The notes: generated by a model not told the origin, from the sequence alone. A DNA stretch of 64,000 nt from an uncultured Lachnospiraceae bacterium (GCA_910584965.1 CAJUDZ010000019.1:1-64000), one strand, 5' to 3'; numbered from the stretch's first letter, positions 16,157 through 25,912 are shown. Translations and numbers: made by a program.

Positions 16157-18475
16157 TTATTCCGCCGTAAACCGCGCATATATAATGTTTGTATCTTCTG
16201 TCAAATCTATCGTAAGTTTCTCGTCCGAACCGATAAGATCACCGTTTTCCGCATACCATCCAAGAAATTTCCAGCCGCGGTAAACTTCCTCAACTTCAAT
16301 TTCGACCGGATAATCCGGGAAGTACAACCCCTGCCACCAGGCACCCGGCAAATCAACCGCTGAAGTATTGACCCGAAACGACGCCTCGCCGCCCTGATCT
16401 GTCAGAAGAACAAGCCACACCGGAGATCCCGACAAATCAAATTCTTCTCTGAGATGATCAAATACATATTCCGGTCTTTGCTCAAAAAATCTTTTCAGAT
16501 AATAATGGTATTGATCGATATCAACTCCCGCCTGGAAGCGTTCCGTATACATCTCATAAGATGCCGCCATATTGTCCGTTTTTTCCTCAATATAAGGCCA
16601 AATGCAATCTTCCCTCCATATCGTATTATATAAATCCATATAAGTAACGACAAACCGTTCGCGGAATGCTTCATGTTCCATCAGAGCCTGCGCAATCGGA
16701 TCAGCCTGCCAGGACATTCTCAGTCCCGTATGAAATGTATCCACATAAGGCTCAAACATTGTTGACTCGATATCGTAAACCGCCCATCGCCATTTCCCGT
16801 CTTCCTTTTCGCCGGGCCCTTCTTCTATGCTGCGGTAACACTTCGCATTATAATTCAGCCAGTCGAGATTGTTCAGATAAAGCATTGCGGCATAATAATC
16901 CACAAAACTCTGCACATCGATCATTTCGCACAGCTTTTCATATACAGCCTTTTCCGATTTATCCGGAACAGAATCCAAATACGCCAAAACCTCCGGCGGA
17001 TTGGCGCCTTCATATATCTGAAGATTATCCGCTCCAATGCCGTAACGGTTCTCAAAGTAGTATTCGTCATATACTTCCTCCATCAGATATATTCCCCAGT
17101 ATTCTCCGTCGAGAAAAACATTACAATAACGAAGCGACTGCGTTGCCATATTTCTGTCGGAAAGATTTTCCGCGATCAGGACGTCTCTGAGCTTTGTCGG
17201 ATCCGTGTTCGTATAAAGGAAAAATTTATGAACGGCCTTACCTTCTTCAAAAATTCCTTCTATCGTATCGCTGCCGCCGTACATTTCCCGCGCATAGACC
17301 GAAAAGGCTTTCTGCACACAATGTCTTGTCATATTACCGCGAATCCTGATTCCGACTTCCTGCTCCAGAATACATGTACCGTTTTCGTCAAAAATTTCGA
17401 GGCTTGCGGGACGTTCGGATCGTTTCCCTCGTATCTGATAATTGGCGTCTTTGATAGCCGCCCCGTCTTCCCAGACAGACATTTCGTCATCATATTTTTC
17501 TCCCAGCACATAAATGCCTTCTTCCCTGTCAAATAAATGATAAGGATCTGATACGAGAGAAACCGTATACATCTCCCGGCGCCATGCCGCATTCTCTCTC
17601 CCCACGATATAGGAATTGGTCACTACACCGCTCTTTTTCCCATCCGCGTCAATCGCAACGGCACGCACAATCATGATTTTTTCTATCGGCTCTTCGGGCG
17701 GTGCTATCCTCTCCGGGTCAAAATCGTTTCTTTCGGCATAAATATTGGGTTCTTCCGACACATCCCTGATCAGAATGGGCTCCTCATATAACATGCTTCC
17801 TTCATCCGGCTCGCTGCCATCCAGCGTATAATAAACCCTGCCGCCGGACGGTGCCCGCAATTCCAGTTCAAATTCATCTTCATAAAAACCGCATTCTGCC
17901 GAGAAAACCGGCTCTTCCGTCTTCCCCGGAACCGGTTTTGCCTGATTATTGGAAAAACAATAGGTTCGTTCCGTAATGCCCCACTCGCGGCCGGCGTCCG
18001 TCAGACGGCTCCAGGTCGTATTAATTTCCAGCGCCGGAACGGAAACCACATCTATGACTGCTATCCGGTTTGAAAGATATAACGTTTCACCGGCCGCCTT
18101 AATCCCAAAATTAAGGTATCCTTCCTCTCCGGTCATCTCTTCGCATTCGCTGTGAATCACATAATAACTTCCCGGCAGCAATGTTACTGCCGGGAGACTG
18201 CATTTATATAAATCATCTTCATCGTCAGAAAGATAATAGTTCCCAAGATCGATAGGGTCGTCTGAAAAATTATACAGCTCTATCCAGTCGCCTGACAGTT
18301 GTGTTCCGGCAAGAGAATCCGGGAAAAAATCGCTGCATACTTCATTGATGCAGATCCCGTACGAATTGCAGAATCTGTTCCATTCGGCGTCCTCCGTAAA
18401 ATAGTGCACACACGCCAGAACCACAATATAAACCGCCAGCGCACCGGCCAGTGCAAAATATTTTCGGTTCCTCAT
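16157..18475 (-). CDS. CotH-kinase family surface protein with lamin-tail and chitobiase-type domains
   Basis: A 772-residue exported or membrane-anchored protein. A single hydrophobic segment near residues 9-27 is followed by a lamin-tail-like domain (about 40-150: INEVCSDF, GDWIELYNFSDDPIDLGNYY). Next come a chitobiase-type beta domain (about 195-290: VYYTLDGSEPDEG), the CotH protein-kinase-like domain (about 340-680: IRIRGNMTRHCVQKAF, DPTKLRD, GEYWGIYLMEEVYDEYYFE) and an InlB-type repeat at the end (FLGWYAENGDLI). CotH proteins are atypical secretion-compartment or spore-coat kinases; here the target is unknown. GGAG lies before the ATG. It is the third gene of a VTC - DUF4956 - CotH set, an association seen in many bacteria. 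Confidence 0.9.
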   Translation of the reverse strand: MRNRKYFALAGALAVYIVVLACVHYFTEDAEWNRFCNSYGICINEVCSDFFPDSLAGTQLSGDWIELYNFSDDPIDLGNYYLSDDEDDLYKCSLPAVTLLPGSYYVIHSECEEMTGEEGYLNFGIKAAGETLYLSNRIAVIDVVSVPALEINTTWSRLTDAGREWGITERTYCFSNNQAKPVPGKTEEPVFSAECGFYEDEFELELRAPSGGRVYYTLDGSEPDEGSMLYEEPILIRDVSEEPNIYAERNDFDPERIAPPEEPIEKIMIVRAVAIDADGKKSGVVTNSYIVGRENAAWRREMYTVSLVSDPYHLFDREEGIYVLGEKYDDEMSVWEDGAAIKDANYQIRGKRSERPASLEIFDENGTCILEQEVGIRIRGNMTRHCVQKAFSVYAREMYGGSDTIEGIFEEGKAVHKFFLYTNTDPTKLRDVLIAENLSDRNMATQSLRYCNVFLDGEYWGIYLMEEVYDEYYFENRYGIGADNLQIYEGANPPEVLAYLDSVPDKSEKAVYEKLCEMIDVQSFVDYYAAMLYLNNLDWLNYNAKCYRSIEEGPGEKEDGKWRWAVYDIESTMFEPYVDTFHTGLRMSWQADPIAQALMEHEAFRERFVVTYMDLYNTIWREDCIWPYIEEKTDNMAASYEMYTERFQAGVDIDQYHYYLKRFFEQRPEYVFDHLREEFDLSGSPVWLVLLTDQGGEASFRVNTSAVDLPGAWWQGLYFPDYPVEIEVEEVYRGWKFLGWYAENGDLIGSDEKLTIDLTEDTNIIYARFTAE

Positions 18476-18561
18476 ACTTATCTCCTTATCTGATTCACCG
18501 GATATCTGACACCATCTGCCGGAATATGAATCTCTTCCCGGCTCCGTTCAGTAAAACCCGA

Positions 18562-19242
18562 TCAGGCTCTGAGTTCCCCGTCATGGCTGAGGCAGTTTAC
18601 CTGTGTAAGCTGTTCCATCTTATTCAGTTCCCCAAGCAGCGCTTCCTTGTTTTTGGGGCATATTTCAATGATCAGCTCCACTTCACCGTTTTTAACGCAT
18701 CTCGCCTTTTCTTTATAAGATTTGCATTGGCCGCCGATCGTCCGGTACAGCTGTTCGTAGTCAAACTGCTTATTCTGGCTGCGCAGTACAAGCAGTTCCG
18801 GTGTTTTAATCGTTGGAACCATATTCATTACAAGAAGAAGAACAGTCATCACAATACATAAGATGAAACCGAGCACATACAATCCTACGCCGACAATAAT
18901 CCCCACACTGATCGACCAGAATAAATACAGCAGATCCATCGGATTTTTTACTGCATTTCGAAATCTTACGATGGACAACGCTCCGATCATACCGAGCGAA
19001 ACAAGCAGATTGGACTGCATCGCAATCATGATCGCGGCCACAATAACAGGCAGCCCGGCCATCGTGATATTCAGATCTTTCGAGTAAAAAGCCGATTTCG
19101 CCGATAATTTATATACGATAAAAATATAAATTCCTGTCAGACAGGCAAGCGCGAGAATCAGGATAACAGCTCCCGCTGATAAACCGTTCCCTCCGCCGAT
19201 CGCTTCTATCACACTGTTTTTAATTACATCTTTTACTGACAT
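18562..19242 (-). CDS. DUF4956 membrane protein
   Basis: A 226-residue protein with about four membrane segments in the first 135 residues, followed by a cytoplasmic domain of about 90 residues. The motif SLGMIGALSIVRFRNAVKNP after the second segment is characteristic of DUF4956. No biochemical function is established for the family, but its genes regularly sit between VTC-domain and CotH-kinase genes, as here, so a membrane partner of the polymerase is plausible. Confidence 0.9.
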   Translation of the reverse strand: MSVKDVIKNSVIEAIGGGNGLSAGAVILILALACLTGIYIFIVYKLSAKSAFYSKDLNITMAGLPVIVAAIMIAMQSNLLVSLGMIGALSIVRFRNAVKNPMDLLYLFWSISVGIIVGVGLYVLGFILCIVMTVLLLVMNMVPTIKTPELLVLRSQNKQFDYEQLYRTIGGQCKSYKEKARCVKNGEVELIIEICPKNKEALLGELNKMEQLTQVNCLSHDGELRA

Positions 19243-19266
19243 ACTTCTTTTCCTCCATCTGCCTTT

Positions 19267-19941
19267 TCATTGGTATCTCTCTTTGCACAGCTGATATTTC
19301 GAATAGGACGTCTGCTGCATGTTTCCAAGTTCCAACAGCTGTAATATGAATCCCGGTATCAGTTCATCATATTTCATTTCCACGATTTTATCCTGCTCCT
19401 GCAGAAAATCATACGGCGTATCCGGCTTTCCAAAACATTCCACCAGATTACAGCTTCTGATATTCCTGTCCAGCGTAATGCGGACATTCCCCGGCTCATA
19501 GACATACGCTTTTCTCTCATATGTCACAACCAGCCTGGGCCTCAAAGCCTCTGTCCGTATTGCCAGATTGAATAAAGCCGCCGGGTCTTCCATCGTCGGC
19601 AGGCTCTCTATGCAGTCGCCCCGCATTAGCTTCCGCATCTCTTCTTCCGTAATGCTTTTCGATTTCTTTCTGACTTTATCATCCAGCTTTTCTTTCACTT
19701 CCAGTTTAATCGTATCGAACGAATGATTATAAATCCGAATACGGTATTTTCTGCGGATACGGTTTCCCTGCAGCGTATCGAAGTATCCCGATTCTCTCAG
19801 ATCATCAAAATACAGGCTGCTCACACTGTACCCTTCCGGGCCGCCCTCATTGAAATCCGGTTTTAAAACGCATTCCAGTCTTTTTTGCAGACAATACATC
19901 TTATCTTCTTCGCAACTGAATTTATTTTCAACACGATACAT
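19267..19941 (-). CDS. VTC-domain protein, putative polyphosphate polymerase
   Basis: A 224-residue cytoplasmic protein of the VTC domain family (triphosphate-tunnel metalloenzyme fold). Visible marks are the N-terminal RVENKF, RRKYRIRIYN with the basic residues of the tunnel, KLEVKEK with the metal-binding Glu, and the C-terminal KIVEMKYDELIP and SYSKYQLCKER. In yeast Vtc4 this domain makes polyphosphate from ATP; activity of bacterial DUF4956-linked forms is not proven. It leads the VTC - DUF4956 - CotH set (24-base gap to DUF4956) and follows the NlpC/P60 gene by about 48 bases. Confidence 0.88.
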   Translation of the reverse strand: MYRVENKFSCEEDKMYCLQKRLECVLKPDFNEGGPEGYSVSSLYFDDLRESGYFDTLQGNRIRRKYRIRIYNHSFDTIKLEVKEKLDDKVRKKSKSITEEEMRKLMRGDCIESLPTMEDPAALFNLAIRTEALRPRLVVTYERKAYVYEPGNVRITLDRNIRSCNLVECFGKPDTPYDFLQEQDKIVEMKYDELIPGFILQLLELGNMQQTSYSKYQLCKERYQ

Positions 19942-19989
19942 ACCGTATTCGATCCTTCCTTCCGCTCATTTGTGCATTCCCCGGTTTTC

Positions 19990-21291
19990 TCAGATAATCC
20001 GCCGGATCGTAATAATACTCCTGTAAGTCGCCGATTCCGTCTTAATGCCCGTCCGCTCCGTACTGGCATGCACAATTCTTCCGTTGCCGATATAGATCGC
20101 AACATGGCCGCCGTAATAGATAATATCGCCCGGCTGCGCCTCCGCGTAGGAAACGCTCCGTCCGACGCCGGACTGCGCATAGGAACTTCGCGGCAGGGAA
20201 TATCCGAAATTTTTATAGACCGCAAGCACGAAACCGGAACAGTCCGCACCGTTCGTCAGACTGGTTCCGCCGGCCACATAAGGGTAGCCGACATACTGAC
20301 AGGCGAAGTTGGCGATTTCCTGTCCTTTGGCGCTTCCGGAAGAGGATGAGGAAGGCTTCTCCTGCTGCGAATCCGAACTGTCGTTCGAATCATTATTAGA
20401 ATCATTGTCCGAATTACCTTCCGAACCGTTCTGTTCTTCTCCTGTCTGTCCCTGCTGCGCAAGGAGACGATCCTGTTCTGCCTTCCGGCGTTCTTCTTCC
20501 TCTTTTCTCTTTCGTTCCTCTTCTTCTCTCCGTTTCCGCTCCTCTTCTTCCAGCTGTCTGATCTGAGCGGTTTCCTGTTTGATCTTCGTCGTATAAGCAG
20601 CCGCCTGCTGCTTCGCCTGCGCCAGCATAACCGAATAATTTTCGTACTCTTCTTTTTTCTGAGCGAGCACTTCTTCCAGATAAGCCTCTTCGTCCTCCAG
20701 CTCGTACTGAGAAGTCTGAAGCTCGGATTTTTCCTCTTCCAGCCTGTCCTGCAGCGCGGCGACCTGTTCCACCGTTTCCTGATATTCGGTCAAAAGTTTC
20801 CTGTCGTATTCATAAACCTTTTCCACATATTCCGCTTTATTGAGCATATCGCTGACATTCAGGGATTCCGTAAAAAGCTGCAGATAAGAAGTATCGCCCC
20901 GTTCATACATGAACCGGATGCGGATTTTCATAGTCTCATACTGCTCGTCCTTCACCGCTACCGCCGTATCATAATCCGCCTGCGTTACCGCAATCTGCTC
21001 TTCTTTTTCCCGAATGGCTTCCTTGATCAGATTGATATCCGTCAGAAGGCCTACCATTTCTGCATCCAGCTCTTCGATCTCACTCCCGATATCGGCCTGT
21101 GCGCCCTTATAATCGGAAATCTGCTGATTGACGTTGTCAAGCTGCTTCTCATTTTCTTCTTTCTGCTGCTGCAAATCGGAAATAGTCGTGGCATAAACGG
21201 GTTCCGCTGCCGCCGTAACAAGCGTGAGAACCATTACCACACTGATAAATCTCAGGAATCTTTTTTTCACATGTGTAAAATTGCCTGTCAT
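19990..21291 (-). CDS. Secreted coiled-coil NlpC/P60 peptidoglycan hydrolase
   Basis: A 433-residue exported cell-wall hydrolase. A signal peptide (to about residue 35, ending PVYA) is followed by a long coiled coil (about 36-270) like the N-terminal half of CwlO/PcsB-type hydrolases. Then come a highly charged KEEEERRK segment, an Asn/Ser/Asp-rich linker and a C-terminal NlpC/P60 domain. The catalytic set is complete: Cys351 in GADCSGF, His396 in GGHVAIYI and His408 in IVHAS. Such enzymes cut D-gamma-glutamyl-diaminopimelate links, and the coiled coil usually docks to FtsEX. It lies between asnS and the VTC gene on the same strand. Confidence 0.95.
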   Translation of the reverse strand: MTGNFTHVKKRFLRFISVVMVLTLVTAAAEPVYATTISDLQQQKEENEKQLDNVNQQISDYKGAQADIGSEIEELDAEMVGLLTDINLIKEAIREKEEQIAVTQADYDTAVAVKDEQYETMKIRIRFMYERGDTSYLQLFTESLNVSDMLNKAEYVEKVYEYDRKLLTEYQETVEQVAALQDRLEEEKSELQTSQYELEDEEAYLEEVLAQKKEEYENYSVMLAQAKQQAAAYTTKIKQETAQIRQLEEEERKRREEEERKRKEEEERRKAEQDRLLAQQGQTGEEQNGSEGNSDNDSNNDSNDSSDSQQEKPSSSSSGSAKGQEIANFACQYVGYPYVAGGTSLTNGADCSGFVLAVYKNFGYSLPRSSYAQSGVGRSVSYAEAQPGDIIYYGGHVAIYIGNGRIVHASTERTGIKTESATYRSIITIRRII

Positions 21292-21354
21292 TGATGACCA
21301 TGCCTTTCTCTGAGCTGCAAGCCTTTATAACTCTGTGTAAAGTCCTTTTCCGTG

Positions 21355-22752
21355 TTAAAGTTCACAGTTTTTGACCGTTCTCGGGAACGGAATGACGTCT
21401 CTGATATTGCCCATGCCGGTCAGATACATTACGCAGCGCTCGAACCCGAGTCCGAATCCCGCATGCCTTACGGAACCGTATTTGCGCAAATCCAGATAGA
21501 ACTGATAGTCTTCTTTGTTCAGGCCCATGTCATCCATTTTCTTCTCAAGCGTTTCCAGGTCATCCTCTCTCTGGCTTCCGCCGATAATTTCGCCGATGCC
21601 CGGAACAAGGCAGTCCATTGCCGCGACCGTTTTCCCGTCCTCGTTCAGTTTCATATAAAAGGCCTTAATTTCCTTAGGATAATCCGTTACAAAAACAGGT
21701 TTCTTAAATTCCTGTTCCGTCAGATAACGTTCGTGTTCTGTCTGTAAATCACATCCCCAGGAGACTTTGTATTCAAATTCGTCATTGTGCTTTTCCAAAA
21801 TTTCGATCACCTCGGTATAGGTCACATGTCCGAAATCGGAATTTAAAACATGCTGCAGTCTTTCGATCAGTCCCTTATCCACGAACTGATTAAAGAAATT
21901 CATTTCCTCCGGCGCATTTTCCAGCACATAACGGATTACATGTTTGAGCATGGCCTCCGCCAGCATCATATCATCCGTCAGATCCGCAAAGGCTATTTCC
22001 GGCTCAATCATCCAAAATTCCGCCGCATGCCTTGTCGTGTTGGAATTTTCCGCCCGGAAAGTCGGCCCGAAAGTATATACGTTTTTAAAAGCAAACGCAT
22101 AGGTCTCCACGTTCAACTGTCCGCTTACCGTCAGGCTGGTCTGTTTTCCAAAAAAGTCCTGGCTGTAATCTACGCTTCCGTCTTCCTTCTTCGGAAGATT
22201 CTCCGGATCGAGCGTCGTCACCTGGAACATCTCGCCCGCGCCTTCACAGTCGCTGCTCGTAATAATCGGCGTATGCACATAAACGAATCCTCTTTCCTGA
22301 AAAAAAGTATGAATCGCATAAGCGATCATGGAACGCACGCGGAAAACCGCCTGGAACGTATTGGTTCTCGGTCTTAAATGAGAAATCGTTCTCAGGTATT
22401 CAAAGCTGTGTCTCTTTTTCTGCAGCGGATAGTCTGCCGTGGAAGCACCTTCTATTATGATTTCTTCCGCCTGCATCTCAAAAGGCTGCTTCGCCTGCGG
22501 CGTCGCAACAATTTTTCCTCTCGCCACGATGGCGGAACCCACGTTCAGTTTGGAAATCGTCTCAAAATTATCGAGTCCGTCGCCGTATACAATCTGCAAT
22601 GTTTCAAAAAAGGTCCCGTCGTTTACGACGATAAAGCCAAAGGTTTTGGAATCTCTGATGCTCCTGACCCAGCCGCCGACCGTCACTTCCCTGTCGATAT
22701 AATCCTCTCTGTTCCGATATAAATCTTTAATATCCGTTAAATCCATTTTCAT
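21355..22752 (-). CDS. asnS: Asparagine--tRNA ligase
   Basis: A 465-residue class II aminoacyl-tRNA synthetase that charges tRNA-Asn. The N-terminal OB-fold anticodon-binding domain (VGGWVRSIRDSKTFGFIVVN) is followed by the class II core with motif 2 in TFRAENSNTTRHAAEFWMIE and motif 3 in GFGLGFERCVMYLTGM. The long HTNT-like region QAVFRVRSMIAYAIHTFFQE is also normal. Length is standard. It follows the trigger-factor-like lipoprotein gene by about 40 bases. No T-box leader was found, so tRNA-controlled attenuation is not evident. Confidence 0.98.
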   Translation of the reverse strand: MKMDLTDIKDLYRNREDYIDREVTVGGWVRSIRDSKTFGFIVVNDGTFFETLQIVYGDGLDNFETISKLNVGSAIVARGKIVATPQAKQPFEMQAEEIIIEGASTADYPLQKKRHSFEYLRTISHLRPRTNTFQAVFRVRSMIAYAIHTFFQERGFVYVHTPIITSSDCEGAGEMFQVTTLDPENLPKKEDGSVDYSQDFFGKQTSLTVSGQLNVETYAFAFKNVYTFGPTFRAENSNTTRHAAEFWMIEPEIAFADLTDDMMLAEAMLKHVIRYVLENAPEEMNFFNQFVDKGLIERLQHVLNSDFGHVTYTEVIEILEKHNDEFEYKVSWGCDLQTEHERYLTEQEFKKPVFVTDYPKEIKAFYMKLNEDGKTVAAMDCLVPGIGEIIGGSQREDDLETLEKKMDDMGLNKEDYQFYLDLRKYGSVRHAGFGLGFERCVMYLTGMGNIRDVIPFPRTVKNCEL

Positions 22753-22793
22753 TTCCGCCTTTCTTACTTAATATATCTGCATCGCTTCTGCTT

Positions 22794-23867
22794 CTATTGC
22801 GGCGCATTTATTACCGCATTGCTTTTCAAAAATTCCATGACCTTATCCGACATGAGATATTCATAAAAGACTTCTTCGCCCACTTCTTCCTTGAAAGCCT
22901 CCACCGAATCATAGCCGAAATTCGTTACCTCTTCTTCCATCGCCTTCGCTATTTCTTCTTTGGACGGGCTCAGGCCTTCCGTATCCGCAATCGCCTGAAA
23001 CATAATATACTGCTGTGCCATCGTCGTCGCGTCCTCCTGAAAGACCGCCATATAGGATTCCGTATCCATATTGTAGTAATTCATCATAAAAGTATCCAGA
23101 CTCACGCCATAGGCAGCAGCCTGCGCCGTCATGGATTCCAGCAGCATGTTCTGATACCGTTCCACCATTTCGGCCGGCGGCTCGCTGAAAATACTGTCCG
23201 CCATAACAGCCTTTGTGATATCGCTTGCTACCGCATCATCATACAGGCTGACAGCCTCTTCATAGAACGCATCATACACATAAGCGCGCAGTTCCTCTAC
23301 CGTGCCGCACTCTTCAATGCCGAATTCCTGCACCAGCTCGTCCGTCAGCTCCGGCGTCTCCGCAATCGAAATGCTGTTCACCGTTACTTCAAAGACCACC
23401 GCTGCGCCCGCAAGATCGGGGTTGGGCTTATATTCAGCCGGAAATGTCAGATCAAGCGATACCGTATCGCCGACGTTTGTCCCGATCAGCCCGTCTTCAA
23501 ACCCGGCGATAAAACTGCCGGAACCGATCGTCAGATCGGCGCCCTGTGCCGTACCGCCCTCGAATGCCACGCCGTCGCGGTAACCGGCATAATCGATATT
23601 GACCGTATCGCCCTCCTGCACCGTCGTTCTGTCCGTCACTTCTGTCATGACGGTCCGCTGCGTGCGGAGATATTCGATATAACTGTCCACATATTCATCC
23701 GTAACTTCCGGCTCCGGCTGTGTCACTTCGACGCCCTTATACGCGCCGAGCGTCACATAATCGGAAGCCTTTATGCCGCTCAGATAAGCGGTATCCTTCC
23801 CACAGGCGGACAGCATGCCGGCAAGCAGCACAGCCGCAGCCATCAATAAAATTTTCTTTTTCATCAT
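22794..23867 (-). CDS. Trigger-factor-like FKBP peptidyl-prolyl isomerase lipoprotein
   Basis: A lipoprotein of about 357 residues. The longer in-frame start at 23927 is rejected because AAAGG sits just before the ATG-ATG pair at 23867/23864, which opens directly into a signal peptide with lipobox LSAC. The middle is an FKBP-type isomerase domain (VQEGDTVNIDYAGYRDGVAF, GSGSFIAGFEDGLIG) and the C-terminal half is a helical trigger-factor/SurA-like chaperone region. It lacks the ribosome-binding domain of true trigger factor, so it should fold exported proteins on the outer face of the membrane. Confidence 0.9.
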   Translation of the reverse strand: MMKKKILLMAAAVLLAGMLSACGKDTAYLSGIKASDYVTLGAYKGVEVTQPEPEVTDEYVDSYIEYLRTQRTVMTEVTDRTTVQEGDTVNIDYAGYRDGVAFEGGTAQGADLTIGSGSFIAGFEDGLIGTNVGDTVSLDLTFPAEYKPNPDLAGAAVVFEVTVNSISIAETPELTDELVQEFGIEECGTVEELRAYVYDAFYEEAVSLYDDAVASDITKAVMADSIFSEPPAEMVERYQNMLLESMTAQAAAYGVSLDTFMMNYYNMDTESYMAVFQEDATTMAQQYIMFQAIADTEGLSPSKEEIAKAMEEEVTNFGYDSVEAFKEEVGEEVFYEYLMSDKVMEFLKSNAVINAPQ

Positions 23868-24011
23868 CAAATGCCTTTCTTTTCGTTTCATATTCTGCAA
23901 TACCATACCCGAAAAACGAATACTCAATCAGAATACCACAAAACCGCCGCGCTTAAAAGGGGTTGGGCAAGTTTTTTTACGGACAGCCCCGTAAATTTAT
24001 TAACCATTCGC

Positions 24012-24040
24012 TTGCCTATTGTCCGAATCAATGTTAAAAT
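24012..24040 (+). promoter_or_regulatory. Promoter of the small membrane protein gene
   Basis: TTGCCT (24012-24017), a 17-base spacer and TAAAAT (24035-24040), about 40 bases before the start codon at 24079. Confidence 0.7.
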
Positions 24041-24078
24041 ATGGAATGCAGACGCAAGTAAATTTTGGAGGTATCTAT

Positions 24079-24555
24079 ATGAGTACATGGGCAATTGTAT
24101 TGTTGGTTATTTTGGCCGTTCTTGTTATTGCTATTGTCGTTCTGTATTTTATCGGAAGAAACATGCAGAAGAAGCAGGAAGCGCAGCAGGCACAGATCGA
24201 GGCGATGAAGCAAACCGTCTCCATGCTGATTATCGATAAGAAACGGATGAAAATAAAAGAGGCGGGACTGCCCCAGGCCGTTATCGACCAGACACCCCGG
24301 CTGCTTCGGAATTCCAAACTTCCCGTCGTGAAAGCCAAAGTCGGTCCGCAGATCATGACGCTGATTTCCGAAGAAAAAATTTTCGATTCCATTCCTGTGA
24401 AAAAGGAAGTAAAGGCCGTTGTCAGCGGCATCTATATTACCGACGTGAAAGGCATTCACGGAAAGATTGCTCCGGCGCCTCCGAAGAAAAAAGGCTTTTT
24501 CAAGCGTGCTGTTGAAAAAGCGCAGGAAAAAGCCGGTGCAAAACCCATTAAATAA
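24079..24555 (+). CDS. Small single-pass membrane protein with basic tail, function unknown
   Basis: A 158-residue protein. The start at 24079 is chosen over an in-frame ATG at 24019 because GGAGG lies seven bases before it and the promoter would leave out the earlier start. Residues about 4-24 form one membrane helix (WAIVLLVILAVLVIAIVVLY). A basic and Gln-rich helix follows, then a compact domain (LPVVKAKVGPQIMTLISEEK, VSGIYITDVKG) and a Lys-rich tail. I know it only as a conserved Clostridia-type protein without a named function. Its last eight bases overlap the end of the convergent DUF1934 gene. Confidence 0.82.
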   Translation: MSTWAIVLLVILAVLVIAIVVLYFIGRNMQKKQEAQQAQIEAMKQTVSMLIIDKKRMKIKEAGLPQAVIDQTPRLLRNSKLPVVKAKVGPQIMTLISEEKIFDSIPVKKEVKAVVSGIYITDVKGIHGKIAPAPPKKKGFFKRAVEKAQEKAGAKPIK

Positions 24556-24994
24556 ATTTTTCGACGCTGCCCTTTGATCTGATATCCAGAACAATCCGGC
24601 AGTCCGCAAGATATTCATAATTAACATCCAGCGCATAATCCACATCCACCGCGATTCTTTCAGATTCCTGTGTGATGTGGATTTTTCGCGTATCGATTCC
24701 GATCAGAATATTTCCATAGGGCGTGTTGTAACTGGTCATGTTTTTCCGATTCTCTTCAAAAATCATATGTACGTTGACGGCTCCGCTCCTCGTCAGTTCC
24801 AGCACATGTTCCCCGAATTTAATCCGGTTTTTCACGGGTCCCGTGATTCCCTCCATCACTTCATCGAACAGCACATAATGGTTCCCGTTCTTTTCATAAT
24901 AGCTCCCCGGCATGATCGTTTCGATCTTCTCGGCATCCGTGTCGCTCTGATCGAACTGTAAACCGCGCAGGGAAATCAATACGTCTTTTGTCAT
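24548..24994 (-). CDS. DUF1934 (YwiB-like) beta-barrel protein
   Basis: A 148-residue soluble protein matching DUF1934/YwiB: DVLISLRGLQ at the start, YYEKNGNHYVLFDE, NRIKFGEHVLELTRSGAV and VDVDYALDVNYEYLADC. The family has a small lipocalin-like barrel and no proven function. It follows murI in the same direction with a 60-base gap and ends in an eight-base tail-to-tail overlap with the plus-strand gene. Confidence 0.88.
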   Translation of the reverse strand: MTKDVLISLRGLQFDQSDTDAEKIETIMPGSYYEKNGNHYVLFDEVMEGITGPVKNRIKFGEHVLELTRSGAVNVHMIFEENRKNMTSYNTPYGNILIGIDTRKIHITQESERIAVDVDYALDVNYEYLADCRIVLDIRSKGSVEKFI

Positions 24995-25054
24995 CTTGCC
25001 CCTCTCCGAACTTATTCAGCATTTGAAAACCGAAATTATCATCCGATTTTTAAC

Positions 25055-25888
25055 TTAAAATTCTTCTATATGAATTACTTTTGCGGAAAGAATCCCATAG
25101 GACAGAATGGAATTGGCGAACCGCTGGAATTTGTCCGCCGCATCGCTTACAAAAAAGCGGTACAGTTCCGTCCCGAGTCCCGGCTTCTGTTCGCTTTCCA
25201 GCCCCTTCTCTTTCAGCAGCCGTTTTAAAGCCCTGGCCGTCTCATAGGCCGGATTTACAAGGCTGACCTCTTCTCCCATGATTCTTCCTACCGTGGAACG
25301 AATCAGCGGATAATGCGTGCAGCCGAGAATCAGCGTGTCAATGCCGCTGTCGATCAGCTCCGACAAATATCTTCCGGCAATTTCATCCGTTACCGGGTCT
25401 TCCCACAGCCCTTCTTCCACAAGCGGCACAAACAGCGGACATGCCTTACTGATCGTTCTGACATTTCTGTCACTTTCTTCTATGTACCTTTTATATATGC
25501 CGCTGCTGATCGTCGCTTCCGTTGCGATTACGCCGATTTTTCCGTTACGGGTCGCCTCCAGCGCCGTAACGGCTCCGGGTCTCACCACATCGATGATCGG
25601 AAGATCCGTTTCCGCTTCCAGCGCTTCCAGCGCGCAGGCGCTTGCCGAATTGCAGGCGATCACAATCGCCTTGACCTGTTGTGTCTGCAGAAAACGCACG
25701 ATCTGTCTGGAATACTTTGTAATCGTCTCCGGCGATTTACTGCCGTAAGGCACTCTCGCCGTGTCGCCGAAATATACGATTCTTTCATTTGGAAGCTGGC
25801 GCATGATCTCCCGTGCCACCGTCAGGCCGCCTACTCCCGAATCAAAAACGCCTATCGGCGCATTATGAAGCATTTCTTTCTCATTCAT
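25055..25888 (-). CDS. murI: Glutamate racemase
   Basis: A 277-residue cofactor-independent racemase that makes D-glutamate for peptidoglycan. The marks are complete: IGVFDSGVGGLTVARE at the N-terminus, YFGDTARVPYGSKS, the two catalytic cysteines Cys79 (IACNSAS) and Cys190 (LGCTHYPL). It belongs to a leftward run of ispE, gntR, the repeat-containing gene, murI and DUF1934; the gap to the gene upstream is 24 bases. Confidence 0.98.
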   Translation of the reverse strand: MNEKEMLHNAPIGVFDSGVGGLTVAREIMRQLPNERIVYFGDTARVPYGSKSPETITKYSRQIVRFLQTQQVKAIVIACNSASACALEALEAETDLPIIDVVRPGAVTALEATRNGKIGVIATEATISSGIYKRYIEESDRNVRTISKACPLFVPLVEEGLWEDPVTDEIAGRYLSELIDSGIDTLILGCTHYPLIRSTVGRIMGEEVSLVNPAYETARALKRLLKEKGLESEQKPGLGTELYRFFVSDAADKFQRFANSILSYGILSAKVIHIEEF

Positions 25889-25912
25889 CTCAAATACGGA
25901 CTCCCGCTGTTT

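Noticed and set aside
22753..22793. T-box leader before asnS
   Set aside because: The gap is only about 40 bases and no T-box sequence or specifier stem is visible.
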